Shown in pieces: positions 1-6,220 of a stretch of 6,509 nt of DNA. Location: contig JAITOM010000196.1 of the NCBI GenBank assembly GCA_031289975.1, positions 1-6,509 of the forward strand, given 5' to 3'. Position numbers and translations under genes: made by a program. Origin of the DNA: Methanobrevibacter sp. Lineage in GTDB: Archaea; Methanobacteriota; Methanobacteria; Methanobacteriales; Methanobacteriaceae. The first letter of the stretch is position 1. Each line of letters starts with the position of its first letter. Below the pieces are notes generated by a model. The model did no database searches. It was not told where the DNA came from and saw only the letters and a program-made list of their open reading frames with translations.

Positions 1-81
1 GCTAAAAAGGCTGTCTCTTTTGCTAAACACACTGGTAGAAAAACTGTAAAAGCTGAAGATATTAAATTAGCTATTAAATAA
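1..81 (+). CDS. Archaeal histone, C-terminal end (5' part lies outside the window)
   Basis: Frame 1 reads 26 residues, starting AKKAVSFAKHTGRKTVKAED and ending IKLAIK, then TAA at 79-81. This matches the end of the archaeal histone fold (HMf family): the last part of helix 2, the loop with GRKT that contacts DNA, and the short helix 3 beginning KAEDI. Archaeal histones are proteins of about 67-70 residues that dimerise and wrap DNA into nucleosome-like stacks. Only about the last third is visible, so the start, promoter and full length cannot be judged. The protein ends at LAIK without the few extra basic residues seen in HMfB. It is transcribed towards the five-gene minus-strand cluster and has its own terminator just downstream. 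The family call is firm; which histone paralogue it is cannot be told. Confidence 0.93.
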   Translation, partial: AKKAVSFAKHTGRKTVKAEDIKLAIK

Positions 82-95
82 ATGGTTTTATTTCT

Positions 96-129
96 ATTGG
101 TCTTGTTTTAGACCAATTACTTTTTTTTT
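96..129 (+). terminator. Hairpin plus T-run terminator of the histone gene
   Basis: ATTGGTCT (96-103) and AGACCAAT (110-117) form a perfect 8-bp stem with a 6-nt loop. TAC and then nine T (121-129) follow. It begins 14 nt after the histone stop. Archaeal RNA polymerase stops on T-runs, so the run alone may be enough. The T-run serves only the plus strand; no equivalent run is seen for trm56 arriving from the other side. Confidence 0.8.
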
Positions 130-144
130 ATTTTACAGTAAAAT
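130..144. repeat. Perfect palindrome between the convergent histone and trm56 genes
   Basis: ATTTTAC (130-136), A, GTAAAAT (138-144) is a 7-bp inverted repeat with a single central base, directly after the histone T-run. It could form a second hairpin in either transcript. It is the only structure seen that might help end the minus-strand cluster, whose last stop is at 162, but no T-run follows it on that strand. The role is inferred. Confidence 0.4.
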
Positions 145-161
145 ATTAATTCTCAATTTTT

Positions 162-698
162 TTAATTATCTTTTTTTATATCTATTTTTTTCCCTTCCAC
201 CATTGGAATAATTTTAAAAACAGGATTATCAAAATTTATATCAAATTCTTTTCCATCAAGCAACATGTGCTGAAAAATAGCTAAAGAAGATACTTCTGAG
301 TGGGGTTGGTTTGTAATTGATACATTATAATCTGCTTTTTTATAAACCTTTGTTGGAACTCTTGAACCTCCAACAACAATTAACTTATCTTTAGTAGATT
401 TTTGTATATCTTTAATAACATTGTGAACCTGAAGACCATACATAGTAAGATGAATAACTTCCCCACCATTATTCTGATACTCTTCTATTATATTCATATA
501 ACTTTTATTATAACTAATTTCAAAAGAACCACCCCATCTTTTAACAAGATCCTTAACATTTTCCATTAATTTCGCATCTTTTTCTCCTGTTAAATAAATT
601 TTTGAAGCTCCAAAAGCTCTTGCTGTTAGACATACATGTGTGCTTATACGAGTATCTCTTTTTTTTCTATGATTAAGTCTCAATACTTCAATTTTCAT
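162..698 (-). CDS. trm56: tRNA (cytidine(56)-2'-O)-methyltransferase, aTrm56
   Basis: A 178-residue SPOUT-class enzyme that, in this archaeal family, uses SAM to methylate the ribose of C56 in the tRNA T-loop. The N-terminus, MKIEVLRLNHRKKRDTRIST followed by HVCLTARAFGA (residues 1-31), is the family signature. LTMYG (84-88) and the stretch LIVVGGSRVP (106-115) through TNQPHSEVSSLAIF (129-142) form the C-terminal trefoil knot that holds SAM and makes the dimer. The reading frame extends three codons upstream to a GTG at 707, but homologues begin at the MKIEVLRL-type start, so ATG at 698 is chosen; AGTGG lies just ahead of it as a weak ribosome site. It is the last gene of the minus-strand cluster, 14 nt after the cobS stop, and faces the histone gene. 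Length is normal for the family, with no sign of damage. Confidence 0.93.
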   Translation of the reverse strand: MKIEVLRLNHRKKRDTRISTHVCLTARAFGASKIYLTGEKDAKLMENVKDLVKRWGGSFEISYNKSYMNIIEEYQNNGGEVIHLTMYGLQVHNVIKDIQKSTKDKLIVVGGSRVPTKVYKKADYNVSITNQPHSEVSSLAIFQHMLLDGKEFDINFDNPVFKIIPMVEGKKIDIKKDN

Positions 699-712
699 GA
701 AAACCACTAAAA

Positions 713-1501
713 TTAATTTAATATAGAAGCTATTAGAATAAATAATCCTGAAAATAATCTTCCTATTTCATTAGAAGCTCCTAAAACATCCCCAGTAGCT
801 ATTTTAAAATTCCTTTCACAAACCATTGAAACAATAACTCCACCTAAAATCCCTCCAATTACACCAAAAATCCCAATATAAGAAAGTAAAATATAGGAGA
901 TAGCTATTCCTAATATGATAGATATTAGGTATTTTAAAACAGTCAAATATTCAATGAAAAATCTTCCAGTTCCATCAAGACTTGGTTTTGAAGAAATAGC
1001 TACACTTAATAGAGAAAACTTAGTAGACATTTCTACTATTATGATGGCTTGAAATAATTTAAAGCTTATGATTGAATCTAAAATACCTAAGGTAATTATT
1101 CCAACAATGAAGAATAGTCCGATTGCTCCAGTTCCAATCTTAGAATCTCTCATAACAGCTATTTTTTCATCAGAGGTTCCATGCACCATTATTCCATCTC
1201 CAAAGTCTAATAAACCATCTAAGTGATGAAATCCATTTACATATAAAAAGAATCCATATAAAATAGCTGCTGTTATAAGAGTTGGAAATTTTAAGAAATC
1301 TGTGATAAAATAGCTAATTAAAAATCCTAAAATACCAATAGATGCAGAGATAAATGGCCATAACCATGCGACCTTAGCCATACTTTTAATTGTTGTGTGA
1401 GTTCCAATCGATAAAATTGTTGAAAAACTTATAAGACCACCAATAGCCCCTAAAAAAGAATGTTTTTCTTTGAAATAATCGTCTCTATTTTTATCTTTCA
1501 T
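713..1501 (-). CDS. cobS: Adenosylcobinamide-GDP ribazoletransferase (cobalamin synthase)
   Basis: A 262-residue integral membrane enzyme that joins adenosylcobinamide-GDP with alpha-ribazole or its 5'-phosphate, the last condensation of cobamide synthesis. Family motifs are clear: HHLDGLLDFGDGIM (92-105, the acidic metal/substrate site), MRDSKIGTGA (117-126) and GDVLGASNEI (237-246). Between them lie several hydrophobic stretches, roughly 15-33, 45-66, 72-89, 125-146, 187-210 and 212-228, fitting a polytopic protein; the C-terminal 249-262 is also hydrophobic. The start is an ATG with only a weak ribosome site (AGTG), so coupling to the upstream gene is plausible. It lies 26 nt downstream of the cobZ-type gene, whose product would take the 5'-phosphate off the CobS product or substrate. 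Full length, no lesion seen. Confidence 0.95.
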   Translation of the reverse strand: MKDKNRDDYFKEKHSFLGAIGGLISFSTILSIGTHTTIKSMAKVAWLWPFISASIGILGFLISYFITDFLKFPTLITAAILYGFFLYVNGFHHLDGLLDFGDGIMVHGTSDEKIAVMRDSKIGTGAIGLFFIVGIITLGILDSIISFKLFQAIIIVEMSTKFSLLSVAISSKPSLDGTGRFFIEYLTVLKYLISIILGIAISYILLSYIGIFGVIGGILGGVIVSMVCERNFKIATGDVLGASNEIGRLFSGLFILIASILN

Positions 1502-1527
1502 TTGAACACTTTAAGTAAGGTTGTTAT

Positions 1528-2541
1528 TTAATGTTCATCAAATATTTTAGACATTGCTCCAGCTATTAAACCAGCAAAGATATCATCGCTCATCGGATCT
1601 AATTTTGATAGTATTCCTGGTTTAATTTCATCATATCTTTTGAAATTAAAAGTTGCTTTTGTTCCAGCTATTTGATTTGCAATAGCTAAACCTAAAACCT
1701 CATCACTGTAAAGGTATGCTGGATCATCATCGACATTAATCTCTCGAAGGGTTTTTCCCATGAAATCCTCTTCAGTTCTAATAGCTGCAATAATTAGTGC
1801 AATTACATTAATATCTGAAATAGATTTTAATATCTGATTTTTTAATTTAATTCTAATTTCTTTTTTATCTTCAACACCAACCAATAATTCCATTCCTGCA
1901 TCTACAAGTTCATCTAAAGTAAAACCTAAACTGTATATATGATCTAAAATTCCGAAGTTAAGATCTAATTTTTTAAAGAAATTTGAAAATGATGTCTGTA
2001 TAGAAGAAATAAATTCCTGTTTAATCCATTGAAAATCTTTATTCAAATTATTGTGGGATGTTTTTGAAACAATGACTAAGAATTCATTTAAATTTAAGAA
2101 GTTTTGAATTGAAGAAGGAAGTTTTTTAGAGTTAAAATATTTTTCCTTACTTTTAATTCCTATCTTATAAAGTTCTAATAATTCTTTAGAATTTAATTCA
2201 TTGTTAATAATAATAATTTGACCTAAATCAAGTTTAGAATTTTCTTTATTTGTTATTAACTTTAAATTATTAAATTCATCTATTTCTAAAGAGCTATTAG
2301 CAAAATTCAAAACAGATACATTATCTGAATTTTGGAGATAATATTCATTATATTGAAAATTATGTGAAATACAATCTTCTTTAATTTCATTGTTATTGAT
2401 TATAATATTGTTAACTGTATCAAATCCTTTAGAATCATTTAAATCTCCAAGAACTAATAATTTATTTTTAGATGAAATCATGAATCCATTTTCATCCTCA
2501 AATAATTCAATATCATCGAAAATTGTGGTTGAATTTCGCAT
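1528..2541 (-). CDS. CbiS-type fusion: degenerate CbiZ-like N-half plus CobZ alpha-ribazole phosphatase
   Basis: 337 residues in two parts. Residues about 195-337 are a PgpA-family domain like CobZ, the archaeal phosphatase for alpha-ribazole-5'-phosphate or cobalamin-5'-phosphate that replaces bacterial CobC. Visible there are RTEED (255-259), YSDEVLG (278-284), FNFKRYDEIKPG (298-309) and the acidic pair D319-D320 before AGLIAG (323-328), the metal-binding landmarks of the family. Residues about 1-165 resemble a worn adenosylcobinamide amidohydrolase (CbiZ): LVLGDLNDSKGFDTVNNII (29-47) sits where CbiZ has its NGG region, INNELNSKELLELYKIGIKS (112-131) matches its helix with the EAK motif, and NEFLVIVSKTSHNN (152-165) replaces the glycine-rich TGTGTD-like motif. 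A CbiZ-CobZ fusion (CbiS) is known from Methanopyrus kandleri. The next gene, cobS, supports a cobamide role. Start: ATG preceded by AAGTGA, 5 nt away. CobZ activity is likely; amidohydrolase activity is doubtful. Confidence 0.82.
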   Translation of the reverse strand: MRNSTTIFDDIELFEDENGFMISSKNKLLVLGDLNDSKGFDTVNNIIINNNEIKEDCISHNFQYNEYYLQNSDNVSVLNFANSSLEIDEFNNLKLITNKENSKLDLGQIIIINNELNSKELLELYKIGIKSKEKYFNSKKLPSSIQNFLNLNEFLVIVSKTSHNNLNKDFQWIKQEFISSIQTSFSNFFKKLDLNFGILDHIYSLGFTLDELVDAGMELLVGVEDKKEIRIKLKNQILKSISDINVIALIIAAIRTEEDFMGKTLREINVDDDPAYLYSDEVLGLAIANQIAGTKATFNFKRYDEIKPGILSKLDPMSDDIFAGLIAGAMSKIFDEH

Positions 2542-2563
2542 TTAATTCACTTTTAATTAATAT

Positions 2564-3475
2564 TTATTTCATTAAGTAATAAAGAACAGCTTTTTGAGCA
2601 TGTAAGCGATTTTCTGCTTGATCTATAATCACAGATTGTAAACCATCAATAACATCACTTACAACTTCTTCTCCTCGGATAGCTGGAAGACAATGCATAA
2701 ATATTGCATCTTCGGCAGCTAATTTCATGAGTTCAGTATTAACTTGGTATTTTATGAAGTCATTCCTTCGTTTTTCTTTCTCTTCTTCATTACCCATACT
2801 AACCCAAACATCAGTATATACCACATCAGCCCCAAAAACTGCATCTTCAACAATGTTTGTAATTTGAACATCAGCCCCAGTTTTTTTTGAAATATTTTTT
2901 GCTTCATCTGCAATGTCTTTATTTGGTTGGTAACCTTTTGGAGTAGCTATTGAAATATCCATACCTAAATAAGTAGATATAAGAAGAAGCGAATTACAAA
3001 CATTGTTTCCATCTCCAACATAAGCAAATTTCCCATTAAAATTTCCTTTTTTCTCAAGTATAGTTTGCATATCAGCTAATGCTTGGCATGGATGCTCTAA
3101 GTTTGTAAGACCGTTTATCACTGGAACATCAGCTTCCTGAGATAATTCAAGGACATCTTGATGATTGAAGGTTCTAATCATTATTCCATCCACATACCTA
3201 CTTAAAACTTTCGCCGTATCTGAAATTGGTTCTCCTCTAAATAATTGAAGATCAGATGAGGATAAAAACAAAGAATTCCCACCAAGTTCATACATTCCAA
3301 CTTCAAATGAAACTCTTGTACGTGTTGAAGACTTTTGAAAGATCATAGCCAATGACTTACCTTCAAGTGGTTTATCAGTAATTTCACCATTTTTAAATTT
3401 AATAGCTAAATCCAATATTTTAGGTATTTCATCCTTTATATCTGAAATTGATAAAATATCTTTTTTTGATTTCAT
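2564..3475 (-). CDS. argF: Ornithine carbamoyltransferase
   Basis: A 303-residue cytosolic enzyme that makes citrulline from ornithine and carbamoyl phosphate in arginine synthesis. SSTRTR (49-54) binds carbamoyl phosphate, HPCQ (128-131) belongs to the same site, DVWVSMG (222-228) contacts ornithine, and HCLP (261-264) carries the catalytic cysteine 262. The ENRLHAQKAVLYYLM tail (288-302) is typical of OTC; these motifs separate it from aspartate carbamoyltransferase. The frame opens six codons earlier at a TTG (3493), but that TTG runs into the ribosome site GGAG (3488-3485), which sits 9 nt before ATG 3475, so the shorter form is chosen. It begins 28 nt after the purD stop and ends 22 nt before the cobZ-type gene. 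No damage seen. Confidence 0.96.
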   Translation of the reverse strand: MKSKKDILSISDIKDEIPKILDLAIKFKNGEITDKPLEGKSLAMIFQKSSTRTRVSFEVGMYELGGNSLFLSSSDLQLFRGEPISDTAKVLSRYVDGIMIRTFNHQDVLELSQEADVPVINGLTNLEHPCQALADMQTILEKKGNFNGKFAYVGDGNNVCNSLLLISTYLGMDISIATPKGYQPNKDIADEAKNISKKTGADVQITNIVEDAVFGADVVYTDVWVSMGNEEEKEKRRNDFIKYQVNTELMKLAAEDAIFMHCLPAIRGEEVVSDVIDGLQSVIIDQAENRLHAQKAVLYYLMK

Positions 3476-3484
3476 TCTGTTTAA

Positions 3485-3488
3485 CTCC
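3485..3488 (-). promoter_or_regulatory. Ribosome binding site that fixes the argF start
   Basis: On the minus strand the context is GGAGTTAAACAGAATG. GGAG pairs with the methanogen 16S tail and is 9 nt before the ATG at 3475. An in-frame TTG at 3493 lies upstream of and next to the site, so it cannot use it. This argues for the 303-residue protein rather than a 309-residue one. Confidence 0.75.
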
Positions 3489-3503
3489 AACAATAACTAA
3501 TAA

Positions 3504-4814
3504 TTAAATTCTAATTTCATTTATATGATCAACTCTTTTATCTACAAGTTCCTTTTTACCAATGTCTTTTCTATGATAAAGATTTCCTTGAATATAATTA
3601 CATGATGTTTCAGCAATCTTTTCTCCATCAGAGATTCTATCTCCAATACCAACAACACCAATTGCTCTTGAAGAACTTGTATAAATCCCATACTCTTTTT
3701 GATTAACAGCAGCATAATAAACATGCCCCCCTAAACTATTAATCTTTTCTTCATCCACCCTTATTAAAGTGTTGGCGTACTTAGTCTCAGGATAACCATC
3801 TGGAACTAAGTATTTACAAACCGATGCTTTATCTGTAAATGAAACTTTCTTAAGTTTACCATCAACAATACCATTACAAACATCAATCATAGGAGTTTCC
3901 ATAAGAGGTAATGTATTCATGACTTCTGGATCTCCAAATCTTGCATTGTATTCAATTAACTTAGGACCATCTTTAGTTAACATAAACTGCCCATATAAAA
4001 TTCCCTTGTAATGTGAAGCTTTATCTTTAATGGCTAATATGCTCTTTTTCATTATTTGAACTGCATCATCATATTCCTTATGAGTTAAAAAAGGTAATAA
4101 TCCATTATTATCAGAATAAGAACCCATACCCCCAGTAATAGGACCATTATCTCCTTCAAATGCATGTGGATGGTCTTGAGCAGCTGGCATCGGAGATAAA
4201 TTTTCACCATCACTAAAAGCTTGAATTGTAAATTCTTCTCCAATAGCTTTCTCTTCTATAATAACTTGAGAAAATCCTCCCATCTTAGTATCAATTATTT
4301 TTTTAGCATAAATTTTTGCTTCATTATTATCTTTAAGATGATCACCAACAATTTTAACTCCTTTACCACCAGTTAATCCAACAGGTTTTACAACAACCTC
4401 ATTATCATAATCATCTAAGAAATTATTAATGTCTTCATAGTTATCAAATACTTTAAAAGTTAAAGAACCAGGAAGTTTATATTCCTCAAAAAGATCCCTC
4501 ATAAAAGATTTATCTGTTTCAATCCTTGCAGCATTAATATTAGGTCCCACAGATTTAATCTCATATTTTTCAAGCTCATCAACAATACCTTTTCCAAGAG
4601 GTGCTTCAGATCCAATTATAACCATTTCAATATTCTCATTCTTAGCATACTCAGCAACTTTTTCAATATTTAATTCATTTCCTTGTTTATATTTAGATAT
4701 CCTTGCAATACCCGGATTTATATTACTCATATATGAATATAAATCAACATCATCTTTTAAAGACTCACAAATCACATGCTCTCTTGCACCAGTGCCAACT
4801 ACTAAAACTTTCAT
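3504..4814 (-). CDS. purD: Phosphoribosylamine-glycine ligase (GAR synthetase)
   Basis: A 436-residue ATP-grasp enzyme joining phosphoribosylamine and glycine to give GAR, step 2 of de novo purine synthesis. MKVLVVGTGAREH (1-13) is the phosphate-binding start of the N domain. TDKSFMRDL (100-108) opens the ATP-grasp part, VVVKPVGLTGGKGV (140-153) is the ATP-binding loop, EGDNGPITGGMGSYS (220-234) is a conserved substrate segment, and EYNARFGDPE (288-297) contains the GARS signature RFGDPE with metal ligands. The C-terminal domain runs to residue 436. Length is normal and no fusion to purM or purN is present. The start is an ATG with a modest purine-rich site (AAAAGGGAAAATT). It is the first gene of the cluster, so its upstream region should hold the main promoter. 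Confidence 0.96.
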   Translation of the reverse strand: MKVLVVGTGAREHVICESLKDDVDLYSYMSNINPGIARISKYKQGNELNIEKVAEYAKNENIEMVIIGSEAPLGKGIVDELEKYEIKSVGPNINAARIETDKSFMRDLFEEYKLPGSLTFKVFDNYEDINNFLDDYDNEVVVKPVGLTGGKGVKIVGDHLKDNNEAKIYAKKIIDTKMGGFSQVIIEEKAIGEEFTIQAFSDGENLSPMPAAQDHPHAFEGDNGPITGGMGSYSDNNGLLPFLTHKEYDDAVQIMKKSILAIKDKASHYKGILYGQFMLTKDGPKLIEYNARFGDPEVMNTLPLMETPMIDVCNGIVDGKLKKVSFTDKASVCKYLVPDGYPETKYANTLIRVDEEKINSLGGHVYYAAVNQKEYGIYTSSSRAIGVVGIGDRISDGEKIAETSCNYIQGNLYHRKDIGKKELVDKRVDHINEIRI

Positions 4815-4937
4815 AATTTTCCCTTTTTTTATTTATTCAATAACTATCCAACAAACTATTCGATTATCTTTTGTGATTATTTTATTGAAAATAACTTTTT
4901 AAAAAATTTTAATTTTTTTTTATTTACTAAACTTCTT

Positions 4938-4968
4938 AAATGACTATAAAATTTTTTAGATATAAATA
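4938..4968 (-). promoter_or_regulatory. Possible promoter of the purD cluster
   Basis: On the minus strand TTATTTATATC (about 4969-4959) resembles the archaeal TATA box TTTATATA. Transcription would begin about 25 nt on, near 4938, leaving a leader of roughly 120 nt before purD. In DNA this rich in A and T such boxes arise by chance; other candidates nearer the gene are weaker. A best guess only. Confidence 0.3.
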
Positions 4969-5120
4969 ATTTTCATTAATTTAAAATTGAAATTAAACGG
5001 TAGTTAAAAATTTTAAAATAAAAAAATTTATAAAAAAGATTTAGAATTATACTATTTAAAATTATAGTACTTAAAATTATATATTCAAATAATAATATAA
5101 ATAATATAAGAAAATAAAGA

Positions 5121-5142
5121 AAACATTATAAAAAACACTATA
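5121..5142 (-). repeat. 22-bp motif copy A (TATAGTGT-N6-TAATGTTT)
   Basis: Read on the minus strand this is TATAGTGT, six bases, TAATGTTT. It matches the copies at 5579-5600 and 6365-6386 at 18 of 22 positions, with the differences confined to the central six. Function unknown. Confidence 0.5.
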
Positions 5143-5164
5143 AAACATTGAAAATAAATAAGAA

Positions 5165-5264
5165 AAGAAAAATTGTTAGTGGATTTATAACAAATATATT
5201 ATGGTATGAAACTTAAATTTTTGCAAAAATCATTAGTACTAATTTTTCTTAAAATTAAGTTTTT
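5165..5264. repeat. Cluster of nested palindromes
   Basis: AAGAAAAATT (5165-5174) pairs perfectly with AATTTTTCTT (5241-5250). Inside and after it lie two near-adjacent perfect palindromes, ATTTTTGCAAAAAT (5217-5230) and ATTAGTACTAAT (5232-5243), and then CTTAA-AA-TTAAG (5248-5259) followed by TTTTTT (to 5264), which looks like a weak plus-strand terminator. AAACTTAA near 5209 can also pair with TTAAGTTT near 5255. No protein is supported. Adjacent dyads of 14 and 12 bp suggest a protein-binding site or a folded RNA, but this is inference. Confidence 0.45.
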
Positions 5265-5387
5265 TACAATAAAAATTATTATTCTTAAAAAATAAATAAA
5301 ATAATCTATTTAATTATAAATTAATAAAATTTATTAGATAATTTTGAAAATTAGGATATTTTAATAAAAATTAAAAAATTTTTAAAT

Positions 5388-5418
5388 TATAGTGATGTAA
5401 AAAAATGTTTGTAATTAA
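5388..5418 (+). repeat. 22-bp motif copy B, variant with one extra base
   Basis: It begins TATAGTGATG and ends AATGTTTGTAATTAA. It aligns with the 30-bp box of the right arm (6365-6394), including the GTAA(g/t)TAA tail, with one inserted base and changes in the middle. With copy A it forms an inverted pair about 290 bp across. Confidence 0.45.
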
Positions 5419-5497
5419 TCATTTATTTTAACTATCTTAATTTTAAAAATTTCAAATTAATATTAAATTAATTTCTTAAATAACAATTTTTATTTTA

Positions 5498-5600
5498 TTA
5501 TTTTTAAAAATAAGAATTATAATTTTTTTAATTAAAAATTTAATAGTTATTCTTCATTTTTAAAAATTTATTACTTAAAAACATTATTTCATACACTATA
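5498..5600 (-). repeat. Left arm of the inverted repeat flanking UPF0147
   Basis: Read on the minus strand from 5600: a 30-bp box starting TATAGTGTATGAAATAATG (5600-5571), a 29-bp looser part (5570-5542), and a 44-bp box starting AAATTTTTAATT (5541-5498). Compared with the right arm the three parts match at 29/30, 19/29 and 43/44 positions by hand. It begins 188 nt downstream of the UPF0147 stop. No short direct repeats were seen at the outer ends. What it does is unknown. Confidence 0.75.
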
Positions 5601-5627
5601 AAGAAAAATTAAAAAATTTTTTATAAA

Positions 5628-5736
5628 TCTTTAAAATCAAAGATTTTAAAGAATAAAGAAAAATTTGTTTTTCTAAGTGAAATAAAAAATTTCATTGAAG
5701 AAAATCAAAGATTTTTTAAGTTAAAACTAAAGTTTT
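5628..5736. repeat. Row of five short A/T hairpins downstream of UPF0147
   Basis: Five inverted repeats follow each other: TCTTTAAAATC-AAA-GATTTTAAAGA (5628-5652, 11-bp stem, shown as stem-loop-stem), AGAAAAA-TTTG-TTTTTCT (5657-5674), TGAAAT-AAAAA-ATTTCA (5678-5694), AAAATC-AAA-GATTTT (5701-5715) and AAAACT-AA-AGTTTT (5723-5736). The core AAAATCAAAGATTTT occurs twice, 68 nt apart. The row lies in the 3' region of the UPF0147 transcript. Chance explains one or two such stems in A/T-rich DNA, less easily five in a row. Confidence 0.6.
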
Positions 5737-5766
5737 TAAAGTGCAAAAAATTTGGTTCTAAACTAT

Positions 5767-5773
5767 AAAAAAA
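5767..5773 (-). terminator. T-run after UPF0147
   Basis: On the minus strand a run of seven T occurs 16 nt after the UPF0147 stop, within TTTATTTTTTTATAG. Archaeal polymerases terminate at such runs without a hairpin. The hairpins at 5736 and below could serve as backup stops. Uncertain, since T-runs are common here. Confidence 0.4.
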
Positions 5774-5788
5774 TAAACTATTAAAAAG

Positions 5789-6043
5789 TTAGGTTTTGAT
5801 AGATTCTAACTTACTTAATATTTCCCAAACTAATGTTCTTGCATGAACAGGGATGTTTGGATCATTACTTATGTTATCCAATGTTAAAATTACCTCACTT
5901 ACACGTACAGTTAAGTCTTTATCATCATTATTTAAAATCTTATTGGATTCATCAGCCGCTCTTCTTATATTTCTTGGAACAGTAGTATTCTCCATTATAT
6001 GTTTTAATATTTCAGAAACATCATTTAAAATATCATTTACCAT
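5789..6043 (-). CDS. UPF0147 family small helical protein
   Basis: An 84-residue archaeal protein of unknown function. The family pattern is plain: NTTVPRNIRRAADES (19-33) and SNDPNIPVHARTLVWEI (59-75). The protein is predicted all-helical and soluble, with no signal peptide or membrane segment. The two halves resemble each other: VSEILKHIMENTTVPRNIRR (9-28) and VSEVILTLDNISNDPNIPVH (48-67), each followed by a helix, so it looks like a two-unit repeat. The start is ATG at 6043, backed by GGAGGT 6 nt upstream; the frame is open further upstream but that region is the leader. It stands alone, with a likely promoter near 6101-6135 and long non-coding DNA on both sides. Family assignment is firm; no function should be inferred. 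Confidence 0.93.
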   Translation of the reverse strand: MVNDILNDVSEILKHIMENTTVPRNIRRAADESNKILNNDDKDLTVRVSEVILTLDNISNDPNIPVHARTLVWEILSKLESIKT

Positions 6044-6049
6044 TGTATT

Positions 6050-6055
6050 ACCTCC
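6050..6055 (-). promoter_or_regulatory. Strong Shine-Dalgarno of the UPF0147 gene
   Basis: GGAGGT on the minus strand, 6 nt before the ATG at 6043, is complementary to the archaeal 16S tail over six bases. It is clearly the strongest ribosome site in the window and fixes the start at 6043 rather than further upstream. Confidence 0.88.
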
Positions 6056-6100
6056 AATGTTTATAATTTCTATCAAGGAATTTAATTATTAATTAATTGG

Positions 6101-6135
6101 CTCATGCAGACAACTATATTACAAATTTATAAAAA
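6101..6135 (-). promoter_or_regulatory. Likely promoter of the UPF0147 gene
   Basis: On the minus strand TTTTTATAAA (6135-6126) is a good archaeal TATA box. About 22-25 nt on comes TGCATGAG (6108-6101), a plausible start region, giving a leader of roughly 60 nt. The part AATTTGTAATATAG...TGCATGAG (6127-6101) recurs in inverted form at 6229-6254, with 23 of 27 aligned columns equal, which suggests it is a functional unit. Confidence 0.6.
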
Positions 6136-6220
6136 TCAATTAAATTAAATACAGATATAATTATATTAATAAATAATGCAAATACTTCTAAAATAATTAT
6201 AAATATTTTCAATTTAACTT

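Larger units (their letters stand above)
4815..5788. other. A/T-rich non-coding spacer between UPF0147 and purD
   Basis: This stretch of 974 nt has no ORF with a credible ribosome site or family likeness. It is almost all A and T. It holds a possible purD promoter (about 4959-4968), a short tandem pair of TTAAAATTATA (5056-5066 and 5071-5081), two copies of a 22-bp motif (5121-5142 and 5388-5418), a cluster of palindromes (5165-5264), the left arm of a large inverted repeat (5498-5600), and a row of five hairpins (5628-5736) just after UPF0147. No tRNA-like or otherwise G/C-rich structured RNA stands out. Confidence 0.8.

Noticed and set aside
699..712. GTG start of trm56 at 707
   Set aside because: The three extra residues are outside the family's conserved start, and the ATG at 698 begins exactly where homologues do.
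3542..3724. Minus-strand open frame of 60 codons inside purD
   Set aside because: It lies wholly inside purD in another frame and has no independent support.
5206..5295. Plus-strand 29-codon ORF starting MKLKFLQKSLVLIFLK, like the start of a secreted or adhesin-like protein
   Set aside because: No ribosome site, only A/T-rich hydrophobic and lysine codons, and it coincides with the palindrome cluster, which explains the sequence better. It could be a remnant of a signal peptide, but nothing downstream supports that.
5388..5400. C/D-box guide RNA (TAGTGATGTAA resembles a C box)
   Set aside because: The C box match is incomplete and no CTGA D box or C'/D' pair follows at the right distance.
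4815..5788. Replication origin
   Set aside because: A/T-rich with palindromes, but no cdc6/orc1 gene nearby and no recognisable origin recognition box repeats.
5853..6092. Plus-strand open frame of 79 codons
   Set aside because: It is antisense to the UPF0147 gene, which has a family match and a perfect ribosome site. The plus frame has no ribosome site and resembles nothing; its hydrophobic look comes from A/T-rich antisense codons.
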